A stretch of 64,000 nucleotides of DNA from Cinnamomum chago (Eukaryota > Streptophyta > Magnoliopsida > Laurales > Lauraceae): NCBI GenBank assembly GCA_038049695.1, contig CP142456.1, positions 45,798,001 through 45,862,000 of the forward strand. Direction: 5' to 3'. The notes beneath the pieces are model-generated. The model saw only the letters and a program-made list of their open reading frames with translations, was not told where the DNA came from and ran no database searches. The position numbers and the translations under genes are program-made. Of the stretch, positions 34,866-45,043 are shown piece by piece; the stretch's first letter is position 1, and every line of letters begins with the position of its first letter.

Positions 34866-37853
34866 TCAGAATCTTAGGGGCATGTTTGGGTTAACACCTG
34901 AAAGTTCTTCTACAGTCAAATCTCCGAAAGTCTTTCCTAGTGCTCTGGGAGTGGTCTCAATTCTTTCGTGGAAACTAATTGGATCAAACTCTATTTGGCT
35001 TTCTAGTTTGGGCATAATCTCTGTTGTTGTGTTTGGATTTTGATCTTTATGGGCCGGGTACCATTTTAGGTGAAGGATCGGAGTTGGATCAACTCTTGGT
35101 AGTTGTCTCTTCTCAAAGTATTCTATGTAATCTTGGCTCATGATCACTGGATTGGTCAAGGGCGGGCATGGTAAACTTTTCAGAATACTCTGAAGTCTTA
35201 GTCTCGCATTTAGATGGGCCTTAATCAGGGATAGAACACAGTTAGGCTCTATCTCATTGTGGAAGTCACGTTTGTCCTCCAAGATCGGTTTAATTATATC
35301 GTTATCATTTGATCTTCTAAGAGGGATTGACCTATGAGGCTCACTAGTCAAGACATCATTTGATTGTGGTTCCTTCTCTAGGGTCTTTTCTAATGAGATG
35401 GTAGGACCAATGTGAGAGCTTCTTCGTTGGATTTCAATGGTAGGCCTAACAGTTTCTTGGTGTTGATTCTTAGGTGGTGCTTTGGTTTCTATGATATATT
35501 CGGATGGCTTTATTCGTTCTAATGGCATGCTTGACCTAATTGGCATCTTTCTAACATCGAATTTGAGTTTCTCTATGTCCTCTTGTAATTCGTTAAACAT
35601 GTTCGTATCTAGGAATTCAAATCCAGACTCTTTGTCAACCTTTCTTGGTTCAACTGGTGTTGGAATGGGGTCAAGATGCATTGGTTTGGGTTTAGGAAAG
35701 TCTTGTTCATCATTTGGTTGCATGTTTATTTGTCTTTGGATCATGATTTGGGTTTTGCATGATGGTCTGGGATTCAAGTTCTTTCGTTTGTAACACGGTC
35801 TATGTCTTTTAGTGGTATTCGTCTTAGATTGAGATTCTGGATCTTGTATGATTTTGTTCATTTGTGTTTGGTGCTTTATTTCAAATGAAGATGGTTTAAT
35901 CAGTCTATGAGTTTCCACACTTGATTCTAAGTCATTCGATTCAAACCTGACTGGTTCGTGTGTTTCAGATCTTATGACATCAAAATCTTTAATTAATTCA
36001 TCCACTCGATCCATTTGATGGTCAAGTATCTTCGTCGTCGTCGTGAATTCAGATTCTTCATGTGGGTCATTAGGTTGTACTGTCTCGTCTGTCTTCGAAT
36101 GAATCGTTATGTCTTTTATTTGTTGCGTTGAATGATCTTCATTTGGTTGTGTTTGGGGTAGCATTTGTGGTGTTGGTATTTTTGATTGGATGATTGTTTG
36201 TGATTGATCTAGTTCGTTCATTTGATGGGTAGTGATTTGGGTTTTACCACCCCAAGGTGTTTCATGTTGTTCGTAATCTTCATTAAGCATATCATAAAAG
36301 TCCTCAGGAGGCATGTCTTTAAAGATGGGGTCGTAAATCTCATCGGAAGATTCAGAAGTTTGGTCATTTGGTGGATCATAGTTTACTTTAGAGGCTAAAG
36401 TTGTCAAATATGGAGGATCATAGGTCCAATTCTTGAGAACATGATCCATTGGGGGATTAATTATGGTATATGGTGTGTCTATGGTTTCTTCGTTTTCGAG
36501 TTGATGGAAGGGAGCAAAATATGTTCTAAGAATTTGTATCTCCTCTTCTACCTCGTAGCCTTTCCATAATGTTGGGATCTTGATCTCTTCGGTCATAAGT
36601 CTTTTTAGAGTTTCTAAGATTAATCCAAGTTCCCATTCTAGATATTCACCACCTATAAATTGTTCTCCTAGGGGCTTCCCTGTGTTTGCATATGGATCAT
36701 TCTTTGGAGTGATACTCTTAAACCAGTCTAGGTTGGGCAACTCTAGCTCACTTATGTCCACCATCCTACCAAACTCTTCCTGGATCTGTTTTCGAGATAC
36801 TTTGGGTTTGCGTGGTAAAAATGGATTTTGGGTTTTAGCATTTGTGGGTGAGTTTCTATCTTGGTTTTGACTAGATGTTTGACTAAGCTGGTCGGTCGGA
36901 GCATGAGTGGATTGTTGATATATGATTGTTGGAGATTGGGTTGGTGGATGGATTGAGTTGGACGACATGGTTGGGTGTGGCTGGAATGGGTCAACGATCA
37001 TGGTAGGTGATGTTGTTTGGATGAATGGTGAGGGTTGGGTGGGATGATGGCTTTCATTGAATGGCGTGGATTGGAATGGTTGATAGTTTGGATAAGGATG
37101 CATGGTCATGGAAGGTTGGATAGGTTGGTTGAATTGATGAGGTTGGATGGTTTGGATTGGTGAAGGGATTTGATTGGATGGGATGGTTGGAATGGATTGG
37201 TAGGTTTGATTGGATCGGATGGTTTGGATTGGTGAGTGAGTTTGATTGGGTGAGATGGTTAGGATAGATTGGTTGGTTTGATTAGACGAAGGAGTTTGAT
37301 TGGATGGGATGGTTTGAAAGCATTGGTAGTCTTGATCAGGATGGATTAGGATTTGGTTCGTCGTTATATACTGTGTATTTTGGATGTGGATTCGTTGATT
37401 ATTAAGGTTTAAATTTTGATTTATGTCATGATTAATGTTTTGATTGTTTAAATTTGTGCGCATTGTGTTTTGATTTGGTTGAGTGTAATATTGTCGAGTT
37501 GGTTGGGAAGTAGTTTGACATGATTGGGGATTATGGATTGGGCCATGGTTTGGTCTCGCGTGTTCATAAGAGGTGTGATTGTTTAAGTCTTCATTTGCGT
37601 AAAAGTGTCGTCTAGATCTAAGGGAAGAAGCTTGAGTTGTTATAGTTTGGTTGGAAAGGTATCGATAATTTTGTGTTTCCTTGAGGTAGTGTTGGTTTAT
37701 ATTCATGTATGAGTTTAAATTCTGAGAATCTTGAGTCATGTGGTTTGTGTAAGATTGGTAATTTGAGTCGAGCATGAATGATGTGTGGGATGCAATTGTT
37801 CGATGTGGATTTTGATAGTTAATCTTAAATTTGATTACCAAAGCAATTATCAA
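34866..37853 (-). CDS. Open 995-codon frame of the Ogre-like element (extra frame before gag)
   Basis: An uninterrupted minus-strand frame starts about 320 bp after the right LTR and its candidate primer site. This is where Ogre elements carry an extra frame of unknown function. The first third is very rich in Asn, Gln, Thr, Pro and Ser, with repeated PNQT, IQTI and SNQTYQSIPTI units. A middle section is more ordinary (LPNLDWFKSITPKNDPYANT, GEYLEWELGLILETLKRLM), with many acidic residues after it. The last third is Lys/Arg/Glu/Pro-rich with no membrane segment or zinc motif that I can see, and it ends GDLTVEELSGVNPNMPLRF. No known domain was recognised. Its length without interruption contrasts with the decayed integrase next door. 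Assignment to the Ogre extra frame rests on position and composition only. Confidence 0.6.
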   Translation of the reverse strand: MIIALVIKFKINYQNPHRTIASHTSFMLDSNYQSYTNHMTQDSQNLNSYMNINQHYLKETQNYRYLSNQTITTQASSLRSRRHFYANEDLNNHTSYEHARPNHGPIHNPQSCQTTSQPTRQYYTQPNQNTMRTNLNNQNINHDINQNLNLNNQRIHIQNTQYITTNQILIHPDQDYQCFQTIPSNQTPSSNQTNQSILTISPNQTHSPIQTIRSNQTYQSIPTIPSNQIPSPIQTIQPHQFNQPIQPSMTMHPYPNYQPFQSTPFNESHHPTQPSPFIQTTSPTMIVDPFQPHPTMSSNSIHPPTQSPTIIYQQSTHAPTDQLSQTSSQNQDRNSPTNAKTQNPFLPRKPKVSRKQIQEEFGRMVDISELELPNLDWFKSITPKNDPYANTGKPLGEQFIGGEYLEWELGLILETLKRLMTEEIKIPTLWKGYEVEEEIQILRTYFAPFHQLENEETIDTPYTIINPPMDHVLKNWTYDPPYLTTLASKVNYDPPNDQTSESSDEIYDPIFKDMPPEDFYDMLNEDYEQHETPWGGKTQITTHQMNELDQSQTIIQSKIPTPQMLPQTQPNEDHSTQQIKDITIHSKTDETVQPNDPHEESEFTTTTKILDHQMDRVDELIKDFDVIRSETHEPVRFESNDLESSVETHRLIKPSSFEIKHQTQMNKIIQDPESQSKTNTTKRHRPCYKRKNLNPRPSCKTQIMIQRQINMQPNDEQDFPKPKPMHLDPIPTPVEPRKVDKESGFEFLDTNMFNELQEDIEKLKFDVRKMPIRSSMPLERIKPSEYIIETKAPPKNQHQETVRPTIEIQRRSSHIGPTISLEKTLEKEPQSNDVLTSEPHRSIPLRRSNDNDIIKPILEDKRDFHNEIEPNCVLSLIKAHLNARLRLQSILKSLPCPPLTNPVIMSQDYIEYFEKRQLPRVDPTPILHLKWYPAHKDQNPNTTTEIMPKLESQIEFDPISFHERIETTPRALGKTFGDLTVEELSGVNPNMPLRF
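37020..37340. repeat. Minisatellite inside the 995-codon frame
   Basis: Repeats of GGATGGTTTGGATTGG / GAGTTTGATTGG text (on +), period about 45-90 bp, encode the PNQT-IQTI units of the minus-strand frame. Unit lengths are multiples of three, so the frame is kept. Confidence 0.75.
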
Positions 37854-38152
37854 ACAATGTCATGTAACACCAAGAGAATTTTTTTGGTTCAAAATAGAAA
37901 GGAGGGAAGAGGAGAGAATTTTTTTTTTTTTTAATGATGAAAGGGGAAAGTTTTAATGATGGTTTTTTTTTTTGTTATAATTAGGGAAGGCTTCAGTAGG
38001 CGGTATATTCAAACCTCAGGTTTAAATTTTCGGACTACACTCATAATAACCCTAAACTGAATGGGACACGAACATTGGATCGTTGACCGAATGTTCGTGT
38101 CCTAGAATAAAACTCTAGAAAGACCCAAATAAGTGACAAGAAAACAAAAGAG

Positions 38153-38170
38153 GTCCCATCACGATCGCCA
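38153..38170 (-). other. Candidate primer binding site of the Ogre-like element
   Basis: Reading the minus strand out of the right LTR (ending ATCCGACA), three bases precede TGGCGATCGTGATGGGACC. A TGG start a few bases after an LTR is the normal primer-site position. I could not assign the tRNA with certainty. Part of the same motif (CACGATCGCCA) also occurs inside the LTR, at about 15148 and 38288. Confidence 0.55.
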
Positions 38171-40757
38171 GGCTGTCGGATGTGAATTTTGATCCCCCAG
38201 GTGAGGGAAATCACCATTCATGTATATGTGCTATTTAAATTTTACATCGAAAATAAGGATTCCGACTACCCTCAAAATCGACGGATCATGATCGCCAGCT
38301 ACAGTAACGGCCGTAACACTGTTCTTCGACAAAAGCCGAAGAAAAATGGGAGAAAATAAATGGGTGGGTTCTTCCTCTCGTCTAATGTGCTGCCGGCAAC
38401 ACACGACGATTTTCTTGTCATATTAATTTGGGTCTCTTCGGGTCTCCTTAATATGGGGTCAATTCAGGGTTATGAGTCAAAGTCCGAATAAAGTTAATCC
38501 TCACATAGTAAAATCATAGTATATCCAAGTAGAATAAAATAATTAAAATAAGAAAAATAAAAGGGGGGAGGTGCCAAATATTTAAGAAGAGGATTGGCCC
38601 CGTTCCCGAGTACCCCCTTCTGATCCCTTGGCAAAATAGGGTTTAAAGTCTAACTTTTCAAATCAAAATGATGATGCAAATATGACTTTGACTTGTGATT
38701 TCTGTGTTTTTCGTGTACGATACACGAGTGATAAAAGTGAAAGCCGATGGGCTGTAATTGATTGAAGGTGGCCGATGGGCCGGTGTTTGTTTTAGAGAGG
38801 CCAATGGGACGAAATTTTTTGAGGGTGGCCGATGGGCCGAAACAAAAATATGCGAAGTGTGTGAAATCACTCATCTCATCTTATTATTCTCATTTATTCA
38901 ATTTTTGAAATCAGTTCTTTATTCCCTTTTATCATTAAGTTCGATTAAATATCTGGCACCTGAGGTGGAGGAATAAATAAAAGGAAAAATCTTTTTGGGT
39001 TTATTTTGTTGGTTTTATAGTTTTTATGGATTTTTAATATTGGGCTAGAAGGGCATAACTAGGGAATTTTTACTTGAACCTACGTGATTAGTGCTTTATT
39101 ACTGATCATCGGATTAATCCTAACCTAAGGTCCTAGACCTCCCACATTAGCTCTCCCGGTCCCTTAATGGGGCCCCCAGAGAAAGTGGGACCTAACTTAT
39201 TAGAATGAAAGAAACTAAAAGTAGTCTAACCTGACTAGGGGGAAACCTAGAGCTGTGTCCGGGGTCTGACCTAATCAGTCTAAACTATTACTTAATTTCT
39301 AACTTTATTATCTTTAGATTTTTAATATCTTTTACTTTGTTTTTGAACTTTTGGGTTTTTATTTTTATTTTTCTGGTTTTATTTATAAATCCTAAAATCT
39401 CCTAAACTAAATTTTTTGATCCTGATTAAAAGGGATGAGGAGAAGGAAATAAATTACTAATTTTTATTTATTATAATCAACCTAACTAGTTTAGACTTTT
39501 CTAAATAAATTCCTTAATCCTAATGAGAGTGGAGGAGGAGAAGAAATTAGTTATTTAACCTAACCTTATTGTTTTAATTAATCTAATACCAATATCTACG
39601 GTTCTATTTTTGTTTGTTCTTTTCTTTCTTCTTTTTGTTCTTTCTGTTTTTGTTCTTGTTGAGGAAATTATGCAACATTAAATTCTATCTAGTAAAATAA
39701 GAAATAAAAATACAACTAAGTTATATGATGCATGAGCATGTTGAATGCATGGACATGTTTGATACTAACTATGAATAATTTAAACAATAAAATTAAAAAG
39801 TTACTGGATGCATGGGCATGTTAAATACACGAAAAACTTCATAGAATGGATGAATATCAAAAGATTAACCTTGGCGCATGGGCAAATTGAGAATTGAAAC
39901 AAGCAGCAAAACAAGGATTTTAATTTAAATACATGGGCATATTAAGATGCATGAAATGTTCTAAAAAGAAACAATGGATAGATATGGAACTAAATCTCAA
40001 TGCAAGAAAATAGAATAGGCATGCATGGGTTCAGTTTAGATGAATGCGCTAGGCAGGTGGGTGTACTGAGATGGGGCAGCAAATGGAATTTGGGTGCAGC
40101 AGGTGGGTGCGGGGATGCAGACAAGTTCGGGTGCAGAGAAGTGGGCATAGCTTAGCTACAGTTGTGGTTGGGTCTGATTTAAAAGGTATTCGGTCGAGAC
40201 TGGGCAGCAGGGGTGTTGGATGGAATGGGTTCCAGTGGCTGCATGACTTCAGGCAAGCACTTGGGATGATGAAAGGCGAGTGTAGTTCAGTGGATGCAGT
40301 AGTGATGGAGGAATACCCAATGGTTGTGCAACAGTGCAATGAATAGGGAATGGGAATGAAGGTGTGGTGCGGAGGTGTTGTAGGGGCGTGTGCAGGGAAG
40401 GATAAAAAGAAGAGGAGGGAGAAGAAAATGGAGGGCAGAAAAGAAAAGGTGATGGGTCCAGGGGGGTGCTGGTGAGGAAGAAGAAGAGAAGGAAGAAAAA
40501 AGAGAGAGAAAACAGAGATGGCTCGGTGGGGAGTGTGCAGGGAGATAGATGGGTGTGTGTGTGTAGCAGCGACGCTGCTATGCAAGGTGGTGAAGATGTG
40601 TACTATTGTGAGCGTGAAGAGAGGGTGGAGAAGAATATGTGCTGTGCAACAGGTGGGTGCAATGTAGGGGGGAAGAAGACGCAGTGGAGCAAGGTGAGTG
40701 CAGTGGTTGTGGCAGGAGGATGAAGATGAGAAAGAAAGAAAAATAAAAAATAAAAAA

Positions 40758-41292
40758 TGATGATGCCAAAAAGCGGTTTCGGGCACCACCGGTCGAGTGA
40801 TATGTAATAAATGTGAAAGTTAATGAAGAGAGAGAGTTTATAGTGGTTCGGTCTGGATGACCTACGTCCACTTCAAGTGATTGCTTTATTGCTCTGGGGA
40901 GGAGATTACAAAGTAGTCAGATACAATAATGATGTGTAGAATTCGAGAGATGCCCTTTCCTTTGCTAGGACTCCTCTTATACTCTTTCTCCAACGGATGG
41001 GAAGAGTCTCCAGGGATCTCCAATGATGTACGCTCCAGTCTGGTGGAGTCTTCCGAACTCTCCTCAACAGATGAGCAGATTAGATTTCCTCCGCGGGAAT
41101 TGGTAAAAGCAGGTAGGTGAAACGACATGATGACTTCTTCCTTCAGTGGATCCGGACCCGGCCCCTAACGAGTAGATGACAACCCGGGCTCACAATGGAC
41201 TAAGGTCAGTTTGACCTGACCAATTATCGTGGACCGGGCCACTTGGGCCTAACCTGCCACTACGGACCGAGTCATTTGGGCCTGACCCATCA
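40758..41292 (-). repeat. Left LTR (3' LTR) of the Tat element
   Basis: 535 bp, identical by eye to 51243-51777, including the same incidental short frames on both strands. Confidence 0.95.
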
Positions 41293-41305
41293 TTTGCCCC
41301 TCAAT
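41293..41305 (-). other. Polypurine tract of the Tat element
   Basis: The minus strand reads TTGAGGGGCAAA directly before the LTR start TGATGGGTCAGG. This is the expected plus-strand primer. Confidence 0.8.
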
Positions 41306-41595
41306 GTCTCGCGCCAAAGAAGGGTTTGAAAGGGAGACATTAGTACAATCCAAGCTTCTTCATGTCAAGCAATTTGTAACTTTTCTGAACACTGAATCCT
41401 CTTTTAATATATGCCCTCCGCAGAGGGGGTCCGGGGGTGTCCCCCAAATTTTTTCTTCGTCAGGCCCTAGAAGAGTTCCTCCGGCAATTTATTCCTTCTT
41501 GAATTTCATGGCAGAATTTTTCAGGCATAGGACTCTCTCTTTCTGTTTCCTTGGCTTAGTGTCCTCTTTCATTTGGAAACCCTGATGTAGGAGTC

Positions 41596-41602
41596 TATAA
41601 AG
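41596..41602 (+). promoter_or_regulatory. TATA box of the antisense gene (TATAAAG)
   Basis: TATAAAG is 109 bp upstream of the antisense gene's start codon. A pyrimidine-rich initiator-like stretch (CTTTTCACTTTTTCC) follows. It faces + and is thus independent of the element's own LTR promoter. Confidence 0.6.
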
Positions 41603-41710
41603 CTTTTCACTTTTTCCATTTGAGGTTTTCTTTTCCTTATCAAGAAGGGAGAGGGCAGCCACCTGCAACTTCTTCCTACTCGAAGTAAAGAAAGAGAGAA
41701 GGCCACCACC

Positions 41711-44700
41711 ATGGGGTATCAGCAAGAAGTAGTGGAGACGGGCAACGGGAGTGATGGGCTGGCCGCTGCCGGACGAGGTGTTGCAGTGGGTGCGCCGGTT
41801 CTTGCTGCTGCGGTGGTTCACGGCGAGACAGCATGGGGCGCCCCCGCGGTGGGCGAGGTGAGGCAGGGCGCCAGGCGCCAGGCGGGCGTGCAAGGCGGAA
41901 GCCGTGCGTGGCAGGCTACGACGGGCGCCCCTGCAGTGGGCGAGGGGCCAGAGGCCGTGCTCCGGGCGGCCGTTGGCCAGGCGGTCGTGGCCACGCGCTG
42001 TTCGGGCGAGGCGGTTGTGGGCGAGCGCCAAGTGCGGCATGGGTCGGGCGTGCGCGGCGAGGCACCCCTGGCGTCGGACCTGGGCGGCGAGGCGCCCCTG
42101 GCGTCGGGCGTGGGCGGCGAGGCGCCCCTGGCGTCGGGCGTGGGCGGCGAGGCGCCCCTGGCGTCGGGCCTGGGCGGCGAGGCGCCCCTGGCGTCGGGCG
42201 TGCAGGCGGACGATCGGGGCGCCCACGGTGTTGCTGCGATGCTCGATCAGGAGGTGGGCGCCCCCGGCGCTGGCGGCCAAGCGCTGCTGCTGCAATCGTC
42301 GGGTGTCTCGGGCGGCGGCGGCCAGGCTGCGGGCGCCCCAGGCGGGGGCGCCTCGGGCGGCGACGGCCGGGTTGCAAGTTCCCCAGGCGACGGCCAGGTT
42401 GCGGGCGTGCAGGCATCCAGCCCCCTTGGCACGAGCGTGCGGGCGACCAGCCCCCTGGGCGTGGGCGTGCAGGAGTCCAGCCCCCTTGGCGCGGGCGACC
42501 AGGCCTCGCGGCAGTGGACGACGGGCGCCCCAGGCGGGGGCGCCCAGGGCGCGGGCGATCAGACCTCGCGGCTGCAGGCGATTGGCGCCCCAGGCGGGGG
42601 CGCCCCGGGCGCGGGCGGCCATGTGCTGCGTCTGCGTACGACGGGCGGCCAGGCGATGGGCGCCCCAGGCGGGGCCCCTGCTGTGGGCGGCGAGGCCACC
42701 CCTGATGTTACATCTGTTGACTCCGGACGAGGCGCTACTGGGCGAGGTGGAGGTGGACAGGGCGCCCCTTCCAGAGGTGCCCCTACCGTGACAGGGAAGA
42801 GTCCGGCGCAGCCTGATATTGATGGAGAGATAAATAAGGAGGTCACGGAGACGGGCCCGAGACGCTCTCACCGTAAAAAGTATCAAGGAAAAGTGGTGGT
42901 CGAGGACAACAGGTCTAAGGTGAGTACTATTTTCAGTTTGCTTAGTACTGATAATGATTTTTTGAGAATTGCCTCTAGCTACCACATTCCCCCCACTGTG
43001 TTATGTCGTCGGGCTGAGGTAGACGAACTCGCTTGTGATGATTCGTCGGGTGAGATCGTCATTTACGAAGATATGCTCGAAGCTGGGCTTAGGTTCCCCA
43101 TGCCCTCCCCCGTTTGTCGCATTCTTCACTACTTTTCACTGACCCCGGGGCGGTTAGCGCCCAATGGTTGGAGGGCTCTGCTTGGCTTTCTTGCACTGTG
43201 GAGGAGGGTTCATCAAGAGGATGCTTCTCCTGAGGAGTTCCATGCTGCCTATAGTTTGACGGAGTCTCCGGCCCCCAACAGGGGATGGTACTACCTTGCT
43301 CCTAGGGGTGCCAAGCTACTTACGGGTCTACGTTCCAACTGCCACAGCTGGAAGTTTCGTTTCTTCTTTGTTGGCGGAGAATGGGCCTCTGAGACAGACC
43401 GAGTGTTGGTGCCAACGAGATGGAGAGACGCCAGGAGACTTGGTAAGCCACTCCTTCGCTACTTTTTTACTTTATTGACATTATTGATGTGCTTACTTAT
43501 TGCCTTTTTGCAGGCGCACCTGTGCTCTCCGCGAGTCAGGAGAGGAAGCTACAGGCGGTAAGAGACCATCCCGAAAAAGATTTAGGTGTTCTCTTATCCA
43601 AGGAAAGTGGTGGGGTTAGTGGCCCTTCTCATACACCTCTCGCGAAGAGAAAGGGTATTGGACTTCTGCATTTCATTTCTCTTTTTTTCCTTCTTTTTTT
43701 TTTTATGCGCAACTAACCTTTTGGCTTTTGCAGCAGTAGATAGAGGGATGATCGGGGCTCGCCTTTCAGGCAGGAGTAGCCCTCCTTCTAAAGCGGCGAG
43801 GGTAGAGAGTACCACCAGGGGGGAGTCCCCGCGAGTGTCCACCAGGGCCAGCTCCCTTGCGTCTCCCACAGAGTTGCCCCAGCCAGCGATCTCTTCAGCC
43901 CCGACCTCTTCTGCCCCGATTGCTATTCGAGAGTCTTCCTCTCTAACCGCACCTCCTGCCCCTCACTCATGTCCCCCGCGGCCGGGGGCTCCTACAGGGG
44001 CTCTTCGGATGTTGGGCAAACCGAGGGTGATCCGGGAGAGGCTCGGGAGATTTGTGATTCCTGATGAGGTTTCGCAGATCACTTCATTGGGTACTGAGAG
44101 AGCCATAGATATATTTTTGGAGGGTCTGGCCCAGGTAAAGACATTTTTCCTTTTCTCCAGACTTTTTTAAAAATATATATATTTTTATGTCTCATTTCTT
44201 TTTCTATTGCTCCAGGCTTCCACCGCAACCGTCAGCTTGATGTCGAAGGCCAACCGGTTAAAGGGGGAGATTGAGAGTATGCGGAGGGAGCTCTCCATTG
44301 CTCGGAAGAAGATTGCAGATTTTGAGGCTGATAAGGGAGCTTCCGAGGCGGCCCGCGAAAGGGCATCCAGGTTAGAGGCTGATCTCGCGTCAGCCAGCGA
44401 GAGGGCTGCCAAAGCAGAAGGCGAGCTCTTGACTGCCCGCGAGAGGGAGTCCCGGTTCGAGACTGCGCTTTCACTAGTCCGCGAGAGGGCAAGAAGGGTA
44501 GAGGCTGAGTTGGTGGAGGCCCGCGATAGGGCTTCACTCAGGGAGGCTGAGTTGGTGGAGGCCTGCGAGAGGGCTTCACTCAGGGAGGCTGAGTTGGTGG
44601 AGGCCCGCGAGAGGGCTTCACTCAGGGAGGCTGAGTTGGTGGAGGCCCGCGAGAGGGCTTCACTCAGGGAGGCGGAGTTGGTGGAGGCCCGCGAGAGGGC

Positions 44701-44941
44701 TTCACTCCGAGAGGCTGTTGCGGCAACAGAGATGAAAGCGGTGTGCGATAGAGCTGAGAAGGAGCTTGCGGAGGGTGTCGCCGATGCCTTCATTGATGGG
44801 TACGAGGAGCTTCGAGGGAAGATTACTGCTGCCTTCCCTGACCTTGACTTTTCAAGCTTTTTGCCCACTGAGGAGCCTGATGAGACAGAGGAGGATGAGG
44901 AGGGCGATGAGGACGAGGAGGGGAGTCATGAGAGTAGTTAG
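41711..44941 (+). CDS. Antisense accessory gene of the Tat element, transposase_28-like domain plus coiled coil
   Basis: Starts in a strong context (CCACCACCATGG). Three GT-AG introns are predicted at 43443-43513, 43655-43733 and 44135-44215, and each joins exons in frame (phases 1, 1, 0), giving about 999 residues. Ordinary splicing is enough; the gene looks whole. Residues about 1-375 are Gly/Ala/Pro-rich, with a 10-residue tandem unit (GGEAPLASGV) and GAPGGG repeats. RRSHRKKYQGK is a possible nuclear signal. Residues about 410-570 (ASSYHIPPTVLCRRA, EDMLEAGLRFPMPSPVCRIL, LAPNGWRALLGFLALW, RGWYYLAPRGAKLL) resemble the 'putative gypsy type transposon' family PF04195. A Ser/Pro-rich linker, a long coiled coil with 14-residue repeats and a Glu/Asp tail follow. 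Extra frames in either orientation are known in Tat elements; their function is unknown. Confidence 0.75.
41800..42690. repeat. GGGCGCC-rich block in the first exon of the antisense gene
   Basis: Very GC-rich sequence with many GGGCGCCCC, GGGCGCC and GCGGGCG words, unlike the AT-rich surroundings. All six frames are open for long stretches here, so the long shadow frames on both strands are not evidence of further genes. Confidence 0.85.
42051..42205 (+). repeat. Five-unit 30-bp tandem repeat in the antisense gene
   Basis: Unit GGCGAGGCGCCCCTGGCGTC plus GGGCSTGGGC is repeated five times, nearly perfect. It encodes GGEAPLASG followed by V or L. Contains the GGCGCC palindrome. Confidence 0.9.
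44510..44715 (+). repeat. 42-bp tandem repeat encoding two heptads
   Basis: About five units of GAGTTGGTGGAGGCCCGCGA plus GAGGGCTTCACTCAGGGAGGCT encode ERASLREAELVEAR. Fourteen residues equal two heptads, so copy-number change lengthens the coiled coil without changing its register. Confidence 0.9.
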
Positions 44942-44975
44942 GATGTAGGAGACTCAATCATGCTTCGTTACATGT

Positions 44976-44977
<2 letters not shown>

Positions 44978-45008
<31 letters not shown>
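44978..45008. repeat. Poly(T) run after the antisense gene
   Basis: An uninterrupted T run of about 30 bases follows the antisense stop codon by about 35 bp. On the element strand it is a poly(A) run between integrase and the antisense gene. Its origin is unclear. Confidence 0.8.
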
Positions 45009-45012
<4 letters not shown>

Positions 45013-45037
45013 GTTATGTAGCCTTACACTTGGAATG

Positions 45038-45043
45038 AATAAA
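45038..45043 (+). terminator. AATAAA polyadenylation signal of the antisense gene
   Basis: AATAAA sits about 100 bp after the antisense stop codon at 44941 and before the convergent end of the integrase coding region (45135). The antisense unit therefore has its own likely 3' end. Confidence 0.6.

Noticed and set aside
41489-42985. Minus-strand 498-codon Ala/Arg/Gly-rich frame and plus-strand 290-295-codon frames
   Set aside because: Shadows of the GC-rich first exon of the antisense gene; the GGGCGCC palindromes keep all six frames open.
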